Notes under the pieces: model-generated | The model's database searches: none | What the model was told of the DNA's origin: nothing | What the model saw: only the letters and a program-made list of their open reading frames with translations | Program-made: the position numbers and the translations under genes | Shown: piece by piece, positions 41,363-49,998 of the stretch | Layout of the letters: every line of letters begins with the position of its first letter | Numbering within the stretch: position 1 is the stretch's first letter | Assembly (NCBI RefSeq): GCF_003072645.1 | Contig: NZ_CP028897.1 | Location: 2,679,658 to 2,743,657 of the forward strand | Origin: Dongshaea marina | GTDB lineage: Bacteria; Pseudomonadota; Gammaproteobacteria; Enterobacterales; Aeromonadaceae | Length of the DNA: 64,000 bases | Direction of reading: 5' to 3'

Positions 41363-42253
41363 TTATAGCAAACCAGCTTCACGCGCCAGGCGCTGAAGAT
41401 TGTTATATCCCAGGGTGGCGTAGGTCAGGGGGTGAGCGATCGCCGGATCCTGCTCAGCCTCCACCACCAGCCACCCCTGGTAGTTGTGGTTTTTTAGCTC
41501 AGTGAACAGAGCCAGATAATCGATACAGCCATCGCCGGGTACGGTAAACACCCCCTGCAGGACCGAGTTAAGAAAACTTTGATTGTCATTTTTAACCATG
41601 GCCAGTACCTGGGCACGAATATCCTTGGTATGCACATGATTGATTCGAGCGCCCCAGCGCTTTGCCATCAGCACAGGATCACCGCCGGCATAGGTCAGGT
41701 GTCCGGTATCCAGTAGCAGACCCACTTCGGGTCCGGTCACCTCCATCAGCATGTTGATATCATCCTCGCTCTCGATCACGGTTCCCATGTGGTGGTGGTA
41801 GGCAATTTGCACCCCATGACTCTGGGTATAGCGAGCCAGCTCGGTGAGCTTCTGGCCATACTCGACCCAACGCTCTTTGGGAAACAGCGGCCGCTGTGAG
41901 AGCGGCTTACTTCGATCGCCATGGATGCAAGCTGTGACCTCGGCAAAGACCATCACGCTCGCCCCCAGGGATTTCAAAAGGTGCAGGTGATCCTGGATCG
42001 CCTCTATCTCCTCGTCGACACTACGGGTGAGAAGCTCCCCCGAGTACCAGCCGGAAACCAGTTTGAGCTGATGAGAATCCAGGATCGGCCCCAGGGTCTG
42101 AGGCGTTCGGGGGAATTTGTTGCCCAGCTCAAATCCTGCAAAGCCGGCCTGACGTCCCTCGCTCAGACAGGTTTCGAGGGGGGTTTCCGCTCCCAGGGCT
42201 GGCATATCATCATTGGTCCATGTCAGAGGGTTAATTCCAAGTTGTACGCTCAT
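41363..42253 (-). CDS. iolE: IolE, myo-inosose-2 dehydratase
   Basis: A 296-residue TIM-barrel enzyme that dehydrates 2-keto-myo-inositol to a trihydroxycyclohexane-dione. Signature segments GINPLTWTNDD, GWYSGELL, YHHHMGTVIE and LLLDTGHLTYAGG are seen. ATG at 42253 is preferred because GGAG lies six bases upstream within the sequence just after the iolD stop; other ATG codons are stacked directly before it. Confidence 0.92.
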   Translation of the reverse strand: MSVQLGINPLTWTNDDMPALGAETPLETCLSEGRQAGFAGFELGNKFPRTPQTLGPILDSHQLKLVSGWYSGELLTRSVDEEIEAIQDHLHLLKSLGASVMVFAEVTACIHGDRSKPLSQRPLFPKERWVEYGQKLTELARYTQSHGVQIAYHHHMGTVIESEDDINMLMEVTGPEVGLLLDTGHLTYAGGDPVLMAKRWGARINHVHTKDIRAQVLAMVKNDNQSFLNSVLQGVFTVPGDGCIDYLALFTELKNHNYQGWLVVEAEQDPAIAHPLTYATLGYNNLQRLAREAGLL

Positions 42254-42266
42254 CATCATCTCCGGA

Positions 42267-44114
42267 TTATCTGTCTTGCTCTGTTTTGTCTTGCTCGTAA
42301 CGGCTACGCGCCTGGCGAACCTGCTCGCGATTTGAAACCTCAGCGACGACAACCTCCCACCAGGAGCCACCCGCCTCTGTGGTACTCAGAGGGTCCGTGT
42401 CCAGTGCGATCACATAACTGCGATCGGCGGCCCGGGCCCGGACGAGGGCCTGCTCCAATTGCGCAATGCCGCTCACACTCTCCGAAAGAGCACCCAGGCT
42501 CGCGGCATGGGCGGCAAAATCTGTTTTTGGCGCCCCCCACTCCGCGCTCTTGCAGTCTTTGAGAAGGTTATTAAATCCCTGGCTGCCACAGGCATGCTGC
42601 AGCCGGTTGATACAGCCAAATCCGCGGTTATCCAGCACCACCACAATGATCTTGTGCCCCAGCATCACAGAGGTGGCGATCTCGGAGTTAAGCATCAGGT
42701 AGGAGCCATCACCCACCATCACATACACCTGTGAGTCGGGACGCGCCATCTTGACCCCCAGCCCTCCGACGATCTCATAGCCCATGCAGGAGTAGCCATA
42801 CTCAAGGTGATAGCCTTTAGGGTTACCGGCTCGCCACAGCTTATGCAGCTCACCCGGAAGACCTCCGGCGGCACAGACCACCACATCTTCATCTGCGGCG
42901 CTTCGATTAACCGCGCCGATGACCTCGGCATCGGTTGGAAGCTCGCTACCGCGATCGGTCAGCGCCAAACTAACGGTTTCATTCCAGCTCTGGCGCCGGG
43001 ACTGGGCATGGGACTGCCATGATTCAGAGCTCAGCCAACCCTCGAGCCTTGGCGTGAGCTCGGCCAGGGTGCGCCTGGTATCACCACACAGGGAGTAAGC
43101 CTTGTGCTTATGACTATCAAAGGCGCTGACATTGATCGCCAGCAGGTTGGCTTGGGGATTAAACAAGCTGCGGGAGCTGGTGGTAAAATCCTGTAGCCTG
43201 GTTCCCAGAGCAATCACCAGATCCGCCTCTTTCGCCAACTGGTTCACCGCCGCCGAGCCTGTCACCCCAATCGAACCCAGGTTACAGGGATGATCCCAGG
43301 CTAGTGCCCCCTTCCCCGCCTGAGTTTCCCCGACCGGAATGGCAAAGCGCTCGACAAATTCGCTGAGCTCAGTAGTTGCCTGTGAGTAATGGACTCCACC
43401 TCCGGCGATCAATAGTGGCTTGCGGGCACTTCTGATCAGTTCAACCGCCTGCTCAAGCTCATCTTCACAGGCTCCGGGACGACGCAGCTTATGGATCTTT
43501 TGAGCAAAAAAAGCCTCCGGGAAATCGTGAGCCATGGTCTGAACATCCTGGGGCAGCGCCAGGGTGACGGGGCCGCAGTCGACCGGGTCGGTCAATACCC
43601 TGAGTGCCTGTGGCAAGCTGGTGACAAGCTGCTCGGGGCGCATGATCCGATCAAAATAACGGCTGACCGGCTTAAAACAGTCGTTAGGGGTCAGTGTGGG
43701 ATCGCCCGGATGCTCTATCTGCTGTAACACGGGATCCGGCTCACGGCTGGCAAAGGTATCCCCAGGTAACAGCAATACGGGCAGACGATTGACATGGGCC
43801 AGGGCCGCTGCGGTCACCATGTTGGTCGCGCCCGGTCCAACCGAAGTGGTTGCCGCCATCATCCGACGCCGATTATGGGTCTTGGCAAACGCAATAGCCG
43901 CATGGGCCATCCCTTGCTCATTATGCGCTCTGAGCGTCGGCAACTCATGCTCGACCTCCACCAGCGCCTCGCCAAGCCCGGCCACATTGCCATGGCCAAA
44001 GATAGCGAAGACCCCGGCAAACAGGGGCTCAATTCGCCCCTCAATTTCAGTTTTCTGAGCACACAGATACTTCACCAGTGCCTGTGCCATGGTTAAACGA
44101 ACCGTCTTCATCAT
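42267..44114 (-). CDS. iolD: IolD, 3D-(3,5/4)-trihydroxycyclohexane-1,2-dione hydrolase
   Basis: A 615-residue thiamine-diphosphate enzyme that opens the six-membered ring. It shows the TPP-enzyme fold: FGHGNVAGLGEAL at the N-terminus with the catalytic Glu in AHNEQGMAHAA, the FAD/middle domain, and the Mg/TPP site GDGSYLMLNSEI with a later VLDNRGFGCINRLQ. It overlaps iolC by four bases (44111-44114). Confidence 0.93.
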   Translation of the reverse strand: MMKTVRLTMAQALVKYLCAQKTEIEGRIEPLFAGVFAIFGHGNVAGLGEALVEVEHELPTLRAHNEQGMAHAAIAFAKTHNRRRMMAATTSVGPGATNMVTAAALAHVNRLPVLLLPGDTFASREPDPVLQQIEHPGDPTLTPNDCFKPVSRYFDRIMRPEQLVTSLPQALRVLTDPVDCGPVTLALPQDVQTMAHDFPEAFFAQKIHKLRRPGACEDELEQAVELIRSARKPLLIAGGGVHYSQATTELSEFVERFAIPVGETQAGKGALAWDHPCNLGSIGVTGSAAVNQLAKEADLVIALGTRLQDFTTSSRSLFNPQANLLAINVSAFDSHKHKAYSLCGDTRRTLAELTPRLEGWLSSESWQSHAQSRRQSWNETVSLALTDRGSELPTDAEVIGAVNRSAADEDVVVCAAGGLPGELHKLWRAGNPKGYHLEYGYSCMGYEIVGGLGVKMARPDSQVYVMVGDGSYLMLNSEIATSVMLGHKIIVVVLDNRGFGCINRLQHACGSQGFNNLLKDCKSAEWGAPKTDFAAHAASLGALSESVSGIAQLEQALVRARAADRSYVIALDTDPLSTTEAGGSWWEVVVAEVSNREQVRQARSRYEQDKTEQDR

Positions 44115-46036
44115 GACTCCTTCGCCAGTGTTGCGCGATCACGCCACAATTTGATGAGCTGAATATAGTTATCCCTTACCTGAGTGATCAGTGTGTCATC
44201 ATCAATGTCACCACTTAGCCAGGCATATGAGGGCTTACCAAAGATACTCCGTCCCACCGCGAACCCCTTGATCAAGGGTTGATCGGCGGCCTGGGCAAAG
44301 CCCTGTTGCAGCTTATCCAAAGGTGCATCCAGGCCAAGCAGCACGACTCCGTGACAGTGGGGATCACGCTCGGTCACCAGGGCACTGATCTCTTGCCACC
44401 TGGCGGCCGATAACAGAGGAAGCTTCCACCAATCCGGCTTGATTTCAAGGTTGTAAAAGCGCTGCATCGCTCTGTAATAAAGCTGCTCATCGCTCTGCTT
44501 GTCTGCCGGAAGAATGATCTCCAGCAATAACTCGTGACCGCTGGCACAACAAGCCTGATAGAGCTCGGCTAATTTTCTCTCTTGTGACAGGCGCAGCTCC
44601 CCGTCATCGCTTGGATCGTAGAACACCAGGCATTTGACGATCTGCTCTAAGGGCCAGCGGTTGAGCTCAGATCCGATGGATCCATGCTCAAACTCAAGGG
44701 GTCGTGAGCCCGGTAGCTCAACCGGACGACCGATCCACCATCCCTGACCGGTCACCTCATTGAGCACCTCCTGACCCAGGGTGCCATCACACAGGATGCC
44801 GCTGCTCTTACCCAGCTGCATCTGCTCTGCTGCCTGCTGAGCTCCCCTTAAGATCAGTTGTTTGAGAGTATGAAGTCGCTTCTCATCCGCGCCGGTCTGC
44901 TGAGCCATCTCAAGCAGCTGTTTGCGGTGATCAAAGGCCAGGATGCACAGCTCTCCCCAACTGCGATCCCGGGTGGTGACCCGGTGCAGATGGTTGAGCC
45001 GCGCATCGAGATCGGGACGAGGCACAGACTCGGCCCGTGACAGGTAATCATCCAGCTCTTCACGGGACGGCATCGCCGGTGAACAGCCATGGCGGGACAC
45101 CACCAGGGCACCACAGGCATTGGCATATCGACACGCCTGCTCCCATCCCTCATCATTGAGATAGCCCCGCAGCAAGCCGGACATAAAGGCATCGCCGGCT
45201 CCGAGCACATTGAGCACCTCGACCCGTACACCTGTGATGGTGCTCCCATCATCCAGATCGTCCGGGATTGCATCCTCAAACACAGAGCATCCTAGGGCCC
45301 CGCGCTTACAAACCAAGGTGGCGTCACTGACTTTGCGAACATTTTTCAGGGCTGTCAGGGTATCAGTGCTCCCTCCCGCAATATGAAACTCCTCTTCGGT
45401 GCCGACGATCAGATCAAACTGACCCAACACCTCCTGCAGCTCAGAAGTCACTGTGTCCGATCCAATATAGCGGGTCTCACCATCCCCCAGAGAGGTCAGT
45501 CCCCACAAAACCGGGCGATAATCGATATCCAGAGCCGTTCTCACCCCGTTGCGCCGGGCATATTCAAGGGCGGTACAGACCGCCTGGCGGGTATTGGGAT
45601 GAGACAGATGGGTTCCGGTGATCGCAAGGCAACGTGCCGATGCGATATACTCCTCGGTGAAATCATCACTCTGCAAAGCCATATCGGCACAGTTATCCCG
45701 GTAGAAGATCAACGGAAAAGTATCCTGATCCTTGATCCCCAACACCACCAGCGCCGTCAACCGCTCAGGATCGGTGATCATATGCGAGGTGTCCACACCA
45801 ACCCGCTGTAACTCCTCGCGAAGAAATCGCCCCATATGCTCGTCACCGACCCGGGCCAGCATGGACGATTTTAGCCCCATTCTTGCCGCACCGAATGCTA
45901 CATTACCCGATGAGCCCCCCAGATATTTGTTAAAGCTCCCCATATCTTCAAGACGTGCTCCAATCTGTTGCCCGTAAAAATCTACGGCTACCCGTCCCAG
46001 GCAGATCAGATCCAGCTTGTTATCCTTGGCGAACAT
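44111..46036 (-). CDS. iolC: IolC, 5-dehydro-2-deoxygluconokinase fused to a DUF2090 domain
   Basis: A 641-residue two-domain protein. Residues ~1-330 are a PfkB sugar kinase (GGSSGNVAFGAARMG and the catalytic NVLGAGDAFMSG). The C-terminal ~300 residues are the DUF2090 domain found in IolC fusions, which probably supplies the IolJ-like aldolase step. No separate iolJ gene is present in the window. It is the first gene of the leftward C-D-E-A unit, 27 bp after the Gfo/Idh gene. Confidence 0.92.
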   Translation of the reverse strand: MFAKDNKLDLICLGRVAVDFYGQQIGARLEDMGSFNKYLGGSSGNVAFGAARMGLKSSMLARVGDEHMGRFLREELQRVGVDTSHMITDPERLTALVVLGIKDQDTFPLIFYRDNCADMALQSDDFTEEYIASARCLAITGTHLSHPNTRQAVCTALEYARRNGVRTALDIDYRPVLWGLTSLGDGETRYIGSDTVTSELQEVLGQFDLIVGTEEEFHIAGGSTDTLTALKNVRKVSDATLVCKRGALGCSVFEDAIPDDLDDGSTITGVRVEVLNVLGAGDAFMSGLLRGYLNDEGWEQACRYANACGALVVSRHGCSPAMPSREELDDYLSRAESVPRPDLDARLNHLHRVTTRDRSWGELCILAFDHRKQLLEMAQQTGADEKRLHTLKQLILRGAQQAAEQMQLGKSSGILCDGTLGQEVLNEVTGQGWWIGRPVELPGSRPLEFEHGSIGSELNRWPLEQIVKCLVFYDPSDDGELRLSQERKLAELYQACCASGHELLLEIILPADKQSDEQLYYRAMQRFYNLEIKPDWWKLPLLSAARWQEISALVTERDPHCHGVVLLGLDAPLDKLQQGFAQAADQPLIKGFAVGRSIFGKPSYAWLSGDIDDDTLITQVRDNYIQLIKLWRDRATLAKES

Positions 46037-46063
46037 CCATCTCTCCTTGCTCTCAAAATCCGA

Positions 46064-47187
46064 TTATTTAATATCCAGCCAGCGGCGCTCGCTTGCTGAT
46101 GCAACTATCACATCCAGTACCTTTGAAACCCGCCACCCCTCTTTAAAATCGGGCCAGATGGGTTCATCACCGGCAATGCCATTGATCAGATCTCGCACCT
46201 CTATGGTCTTTTGATCGTTGAAACCAAAGCCATGACCGGCACTGACACAGAAGGGTTCATAATTGGGGTGCTGTGGACCCGCCAGTATGGTTTTAAAACC
46301 CTGCCGGTTGGAAGGCTCATCGTGACGATAAAGCTTGAGCTCTGCCATCCGCTCCTGAGTAAAGCTCAAAGCCCCCTGGTGCCGGTGACCAGATAGCTAA
46401 GCCCCATTTTACGGCCGCAGGCGATACGGGAGGTTTCCAGCATTCCCATGGCACCATTACTGAATCGCAAAAGAACGTTAGCCTGATCCTCATTTTCAAC
46501 CGGGATCAGCGTGCCGGGGCTGGCGGGATCCGGGCGCTGCTTAATCACGGTCTGCAGATCACCGCATACGGCCTGAATGTCGCCTACCAGGTAGTGCGCC
46601 ATATTCACGATATGCGCCCCCAGATCGCCTAATGTTCCGTGACCTGCGGTTTCACGAAAGCAGTGCCAGTCCGCCGGCTGATTCGGATCGGCCATATAAT
46701 CTTCATTGTGGGTCCCATAAAAATGCACCACATCGCCAATCTCTCCCCGGGCTATGATCTCACGGGCTAATTGAGTCGCCGGGTTTTTCATATAGTTGAA
46801 GCCAACCAGGGTCTTAACTCCCTTCTCCTTCGCGGCAAGGTACATCTGCTCGGCATCCTCCGAGCTTAGGGCCAGCGGCTTTTCGGAATAGACATGCTTG
46901 CCCACGGCGATCGCAGCCAGCGCCATCTCCTTATGCAGAAAGTTAGGAGCGCAGATATCCACAACATCAATTCGCGGATCGGTCACCAGCTCACGCCAAT
47001 CCCCGGTTGAGCGGGAAAAGCCAAATGCATTGGCTCGTTCGGCCGCCAGCTGTGGAGTCACCTCGGCCACCATTTCACGAACCAGAGTTCCCCTGAGGGG
47101 AAACACGGTCGAAGCCTGAGCAAAAGCGATGGCATGGCAGCGCCCGATATAACCTGTTCCAATCAAGCCGATTCTGACTTCGTTCAT
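46064..47187 (-). CDS. Gfo/Idh/MocA-family oxidoreductase, second inositol dehydrogenase-like gene (frameshifted in this sequence)
   Basis: Adding one base to the C5 run 46372-46376 (+ strand) joins two ORFs into a 374-residue protein; the junction reads VTGTRGALSFTQERM. It has the N-terminal NAD-binding motif GLIGTGYIGRCHA, the EKPLAL motif, and a long C-terminal domain with GHGFGFNDQKT. It probably oxidises an inositol isomer (for example scyllo-inositol) or a related sugar, but the substrate is not certain. It is in the same direction as iolC-D-E-A and shares the intergenic region with iolR. Confidence 0.82.
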
Positions 47188-47238
47188 CCTGAACCTCCTT
47201 GGTTCGAATCACTGATTACTGGACTGAAAAGCAGTGTG

Positions 47239-47256
47239 ATGAAATAAATATTTCAT
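47239..47256. promoter_or_regulatory. Candidate IolR operator 1
   Basis: ATGAAAT-AAAT-ATTTCAT is a perfect 7-bp inverted repeat with a 4-base spacer, about 50 bp upstream of the Gfo/Idh gene start. The same half-site (GAAA/TTTC) occurs at three other places near the iol genes. Confidence 0.6.
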
Positions 47257-47377
47257 TTCAAGTCAATATGAAACTCACACTCTGAAACGTGATCTTGCTT
47301 ACAAAAATTTCACATTCACAGTCACCTCAGAGGGAGTAACACAGCAGCCTGGATCACAGACAGTGCTGGACAGAGGG

Positions 47378-47400
47378 TATGAAAAACTCTATTTTTCATA
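47378..47400. promoter_or_regulatory. Candidate IolR operator 2
   Basis: TATGAAAAA (47378-47386) and TTTTTCATA (47392-47400) form a perfect 9-bp inverted repeat with spacer CTCTA, about 45 bp upstream of iolR. Confidence 0.6.
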
Positions 47401-47411
47401 AACAGAACAAG

Positions 47412-47429
47412 ATGAAATATTTTTTTCAT
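47412..47429. promoter_or_regulatory. Candidate IolR operator 3, at the iolR start
   Basis: ATGAAA-TATTTT-TTTCAT is an inverted repeat with the same half-site. It overlaps the upstream in-frame ATG at 47428, which favours the downstream ATG at 47443 as the real iolR start and suggests autoregulation. Confidence 0.55.
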
Positions 47430-47442
47430 GGGGGATAAAGGA

Positions 47443-48282
47443 ATGACGCAGCTAACCGAGATGAGCTCTCCGACGCAACTCAGTGAGTTACAACAGCTTA
47501 TTCGCGAACGCTACACAAGCCTGAGTAAACGATTGCAACAGGTTGCCCGTTATATTCTGGATAATCCGGGCAATATCGCCTTTGAAACCATAGGTAGCAT
47601 AGCAACGGCGGCAGAAGTCCCTCCATCGACCCTGATCCGTTTTGCCAGTGCCTTTGGCTTTAGCGGTTTCAATGAGATGAAGCAACTGTTTCGCCGCCAG
47701 CTGGTTGAGGAGACCAGCAACTACACCGACCGAGCTCGCCTGTGCCGGGAGCTTGCCCCCGATGCGACGGCGGATACTCCGCTAGCTATTCTCAATCAGT
47801 TCGCCATGGCGAATGCTCAGGCCCTGGATCAACTGGCAGCCCAGACCCCTGCAGAGCAATTAGAGCAAGCGGTTCAGATCCTCGACCAGGCACAATGTAT
47901 CTATGTGGTTGGGTTGCGCCGCTCCTTCAGTGTGGCCTCCTACCTCTGCTACGCCCTGCATCATCTGCAACGCAGGGCCATACTGATCGATGGCCTGGGT
48001 GGGATGTATAAGGAGCAGCTCTCTGTGGTGGGAGCCGAAGATGCCATAGTTGCCATCAGCTTCGCCCCCTATGCCGAGGAGACGGTCGCACTGCTTGAAG
48101 AGGCGACACACAAAGGTGCCCGACAGATAGCAATCACAGATAGTCAGGTCAGCCCGCTGGCCAATCAAAGTGATGTCTGCTTTATCGTCAAAGAGGCTCA
48201 GGTTGATGCATTTCGCTCTCAGGCCTCTTCTTTGTGTCTGGCGCAGACCCTGGCGGTGTCCCTGGCCTTTAGAGACCAATAA
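47443..48282 (+). CDS. iolR: IolR-like RpiR-family transcriptional regulator
   Basis: A 279-residue repressor with an N-terminal RpiR helix-turn-helix (residues ~20-95: IGSIATAAEVPPSTLIRFA) and a C-terminal SIS sugar-phosphate-binding domain (IYVVGLRRSFSVASYL, then AISFAPYAEETVALLEEA). Such IolR proteins repress inositol genes and are relieved by a pathway intermediate. ATG at 47443 has GGGG eight bases upstream. It lies between the leftward iol genes and rightward iolG-iolT, flanked by matching inverted repeats. Confidence 0.88.
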   Translation: MTQLTEMSSPTQLSELQQLIRERYTSLSKRLQQVARYILDNPGNIAFETIGSIATAAEVPPSTLIRFASAFGFSGFNEMKQLFRRQLVEETSNYTDRARLCRELAPDATADTPLAILNQFAMANAQALDQLAAQTPAEQLEQAVQILDQAQCIYVVGLRRSFSVASYLCYALHHLQRRAILIDGLGGMYKEQLSVVGAEDAIVAISFAPYAEETVALLEEATHKGARQIAITDSQVSPLANQSDVCFIVKEAQVDAFRSQASSLCLAQTLAVSLAFRDQ

Positions 48283-48312
48283 GCTTGGCTGTTAGACTCT
48301 GTTGACGTACCG

Positions 48313-48330
48313 GGCTTTTAAATAAAAGCC
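48313..48330. terminator. Hairpin between iolR and the convergent small membrane gene
   Basis: GGCTTTTA (48313-48320) and TAAAAGCC (48323-48330) form an 8-bp stem around two bases. It lies between convergent genes; the T-rich arm is inside the stem, so terminator strength is uncertain. Confidence 0.45.
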
Positions 48331-48339
48331 TGGCTGAGC

Positions 48340-48606
48340 CTAAAGATAGACCTGCCAAGTCTGAAGCTGGAGGAAGCTCAAAAAGAGCATGATGACACAG
48401 ATGCAGGCTGAGCCTGCATAGATCTGGGACTCCCGGAGAATCCCGGCAATCAGGCCGCCACTCACTAAAATCGCACCCGCCCCGACGAGCAGCAGGTCGC
48501 TTTGCTGCGGGATCCAGGAGGCGAAACCAATCGCAAACCCGATCAGGCAGATCCCACAAAATAAAAATGAGGTCAGCACGGGACCAACCCTCTTGGTGCA
48601 CTCCAT
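48340..48606 (-). CDS. Hypothetical small multispan membrane protein
   Basis: An 88-residue hydrophobic protein with about three membrane segments (VLTSFLFCGICLIGFAIGFA, LLLVGAGAILVSGGLIAGI and ACICVIMLFLSFL). The ATG has AGGA ten bases upstream. No family is recognised. It is convergent with iolR. A shadow ORF in another frame overlaps it, but this frame has the hydrophobic pattern of a membrane protein. Confidence 0.55.
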   Translation of the reverse strand: MECTKRVGPVLTSFLFCGICLIGFAIGFASWIPQQSDLLLVGAGAILVSGGLIAGILRESQIYAGSACICVIMLFLSFLQLQTWQVYL

Positions 48607-48804
48607 CGCTCGCTATTCCTTTTCCATTGGCGGCTTAGCCTAAACCAGGCCGCCATTTTACCCACAGATAGCTGCAACACAAAACCGATTCGAGTTCTCA
48701 AACCCATCGGCTCAGAGATCACAAAGAAACATCTAGTTAACATTTTGTGAATGAATTGAGTGGCGGATCACAAAATGGTTTTTTTATTTTGCATAGTATC
48801 TTTT

Positions 48805-48820
48805 TGAAATTTTTATTTCA
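48805..48820. promoter_or_regulatory. Candidate IolR operator 4, upstream of iolG
   Basis: TGAAAT-TTTT-ATTTCA is a perfect 6-bp inverted repeat with a 4-base spacer, identical in half-site to operator 1, 54 bp upstream of the iolG start. Confidence 0.6.
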
Positions 48821-48873
48821 TAGCCACCCGCGGGAACTTTAGTGGCACAACAGCAAACCCATAAGGATAACCC

Positions 48874-49878
48874 ATGACCAGTAAGCTGAATGTGGCAATC
48901 ATAGGCGCAGGACGGATAGGACAAGTTCACGCCAAAACGATTTTGAACACTCTGCCAGAGGCTCGGATCAAATATATCGCTGATAACAACCCGGCCGCCC
49001 AGCAGTGGGTCGAGAGCCTGGGCGGTCCCCAGTTTACCCTGACCCCTGGTGATATATTTCAGGATAAAGAGATCGACGCAGTACTGATCTGCTCTTCGAC
49101 CGATACCCATGTGGAGTACATCATCGAAGCTGCAAACGCCGGAAAGCATGTTTTCTGTGAAAAGCCGATCGATCATGATCTTTCAAAAATTCACAGCGCC
49201 CTTGAGGCGGTTGAACAAAATGAGGTGAAATTCCAGATCGGATTTAACCGGCGCTTTGATCACAACTTCAGTGCGGTCAAGCAGGCGATAGAGGCAGGGC
49301 AAGTTGGCGAACTACGCTTTATCAACATCACCTCACGAGACCCGGGAGCGCCTCCGGTTGACTACATCAAGGTTTCCGGTGGGATCTTCATGGATATGAC
49401 GATCCATGACTTTGATATGGCACGCTACCTGGCTTGCTCTGAAGTCACTGAGGTCTATGCCAAGGGTGCGATGATGGTCGATCCCGAGATAGGCAAAGCC
49501 GGAGATTATGACTCTGCAGCCATCATGCTCACCTTTGCCAACGGCTGTATCGCCATGATCAATAACTGCCGGGAAGCAAGCTATGGCTATGACCAGCGAG
49601 TCGAGGTGTTTGGCTCTTTGGGAGCCATGGAGATTGAAAACGATACCCCATCCAAGGCCCGCCTGAGTACCGCTAGCGGTGTGAATCAAGAAAAGCCCCT
49701 CCACTTCTTCATGGATCGCTATACCCAGTCCTACATGAGTGAAATTCACGAGTTTATCCAGGCAATTACTCAAAACCGTAAGCTGACGACCTGCGCTGCA
49801 GATGGACTCAAATCTGTCGAGATAGCCAAAGCCGCACTCCAGTCGGCCAAAGAGGGACGACCGATCCCGATGAAATAA
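48874..49878 (+). CDS. iolG: IolG, inositol 2-dehydrogenase
   Basis: A 334-residue NAD-dependent Gfo/Idh/MocA enzyme that oxidises myo-inositol to 2-keto-myo-inositol, the first step of the pathway. The Rossmann motif IIGAGRIGQVHA, the catalytic lysine region CEKPIDHD, and the GGIFMDMTIHDFDMAR motif with the catalytic Asp-His are visible. It starts the rightward unit and is followed by a terminator and iolT. Confidence 0.92.
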   Translation: MTSKLNVAIIGAGRIGQVHAKTILNTLPEARIKYIADNNPAAQQWVESLGGPQFTLTPGDIFQDKEIDAVLICSSTDTHVEYIIEAANAGKHVFCEKPIDHDLSKIHSALEAVEQNEVKFQIGFNRRFDHNFSAVKQAIEAGQVGELRFINITSRDPGAPPVDYIKVSGGIFMDMTIHDFDMARYLACSEVTEVYAKGAMMVDPEIGKAGDYDSAAIMLTFANGCIAMINNCREASYGYDQRVEVFGSLGAMEIENDTPSKARLSTASGVNQEKPLHFFMDRYTQSYMSEIHEFIQAITQNRKLTTCAADGLKSVEIAKAALQSAKEGRPIPMK

Positions 49879-49889
49879 CTACGCAGCCT

Positions 49890-49914
49890 AAAAGAGCCGT
49901 CTAGGCTCTTTTTC
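49890..49914 (+). terminator. Terminator after iolG
   Basis: AAAAGAGCC (49890-49898) and GGCTCTTTT (49904-49912) form a 9-bp stem with a five-base loop and a short T-run. It lies 12 bp after the iolG stop, so iolT transcription may depend on read-through or its own promoter. Confidence 0.8.
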
Positions 49915-49998
49915 GTTTTATCACTGTTACCCCTGATGGGATCAGGGGTGGGTTGGCTTGTGCCTCAAAACTCAGCCAGCCTCAGGGAGGATATTCAA

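Noticed and set aside
47208-47220. GGTTCGAATC resembling a tRNA T-arm
   Set aside because: No acceptor, anticodon or D arms pair around it, and it lies in the leader of the Gfo/Idh gene. It is a chance match.
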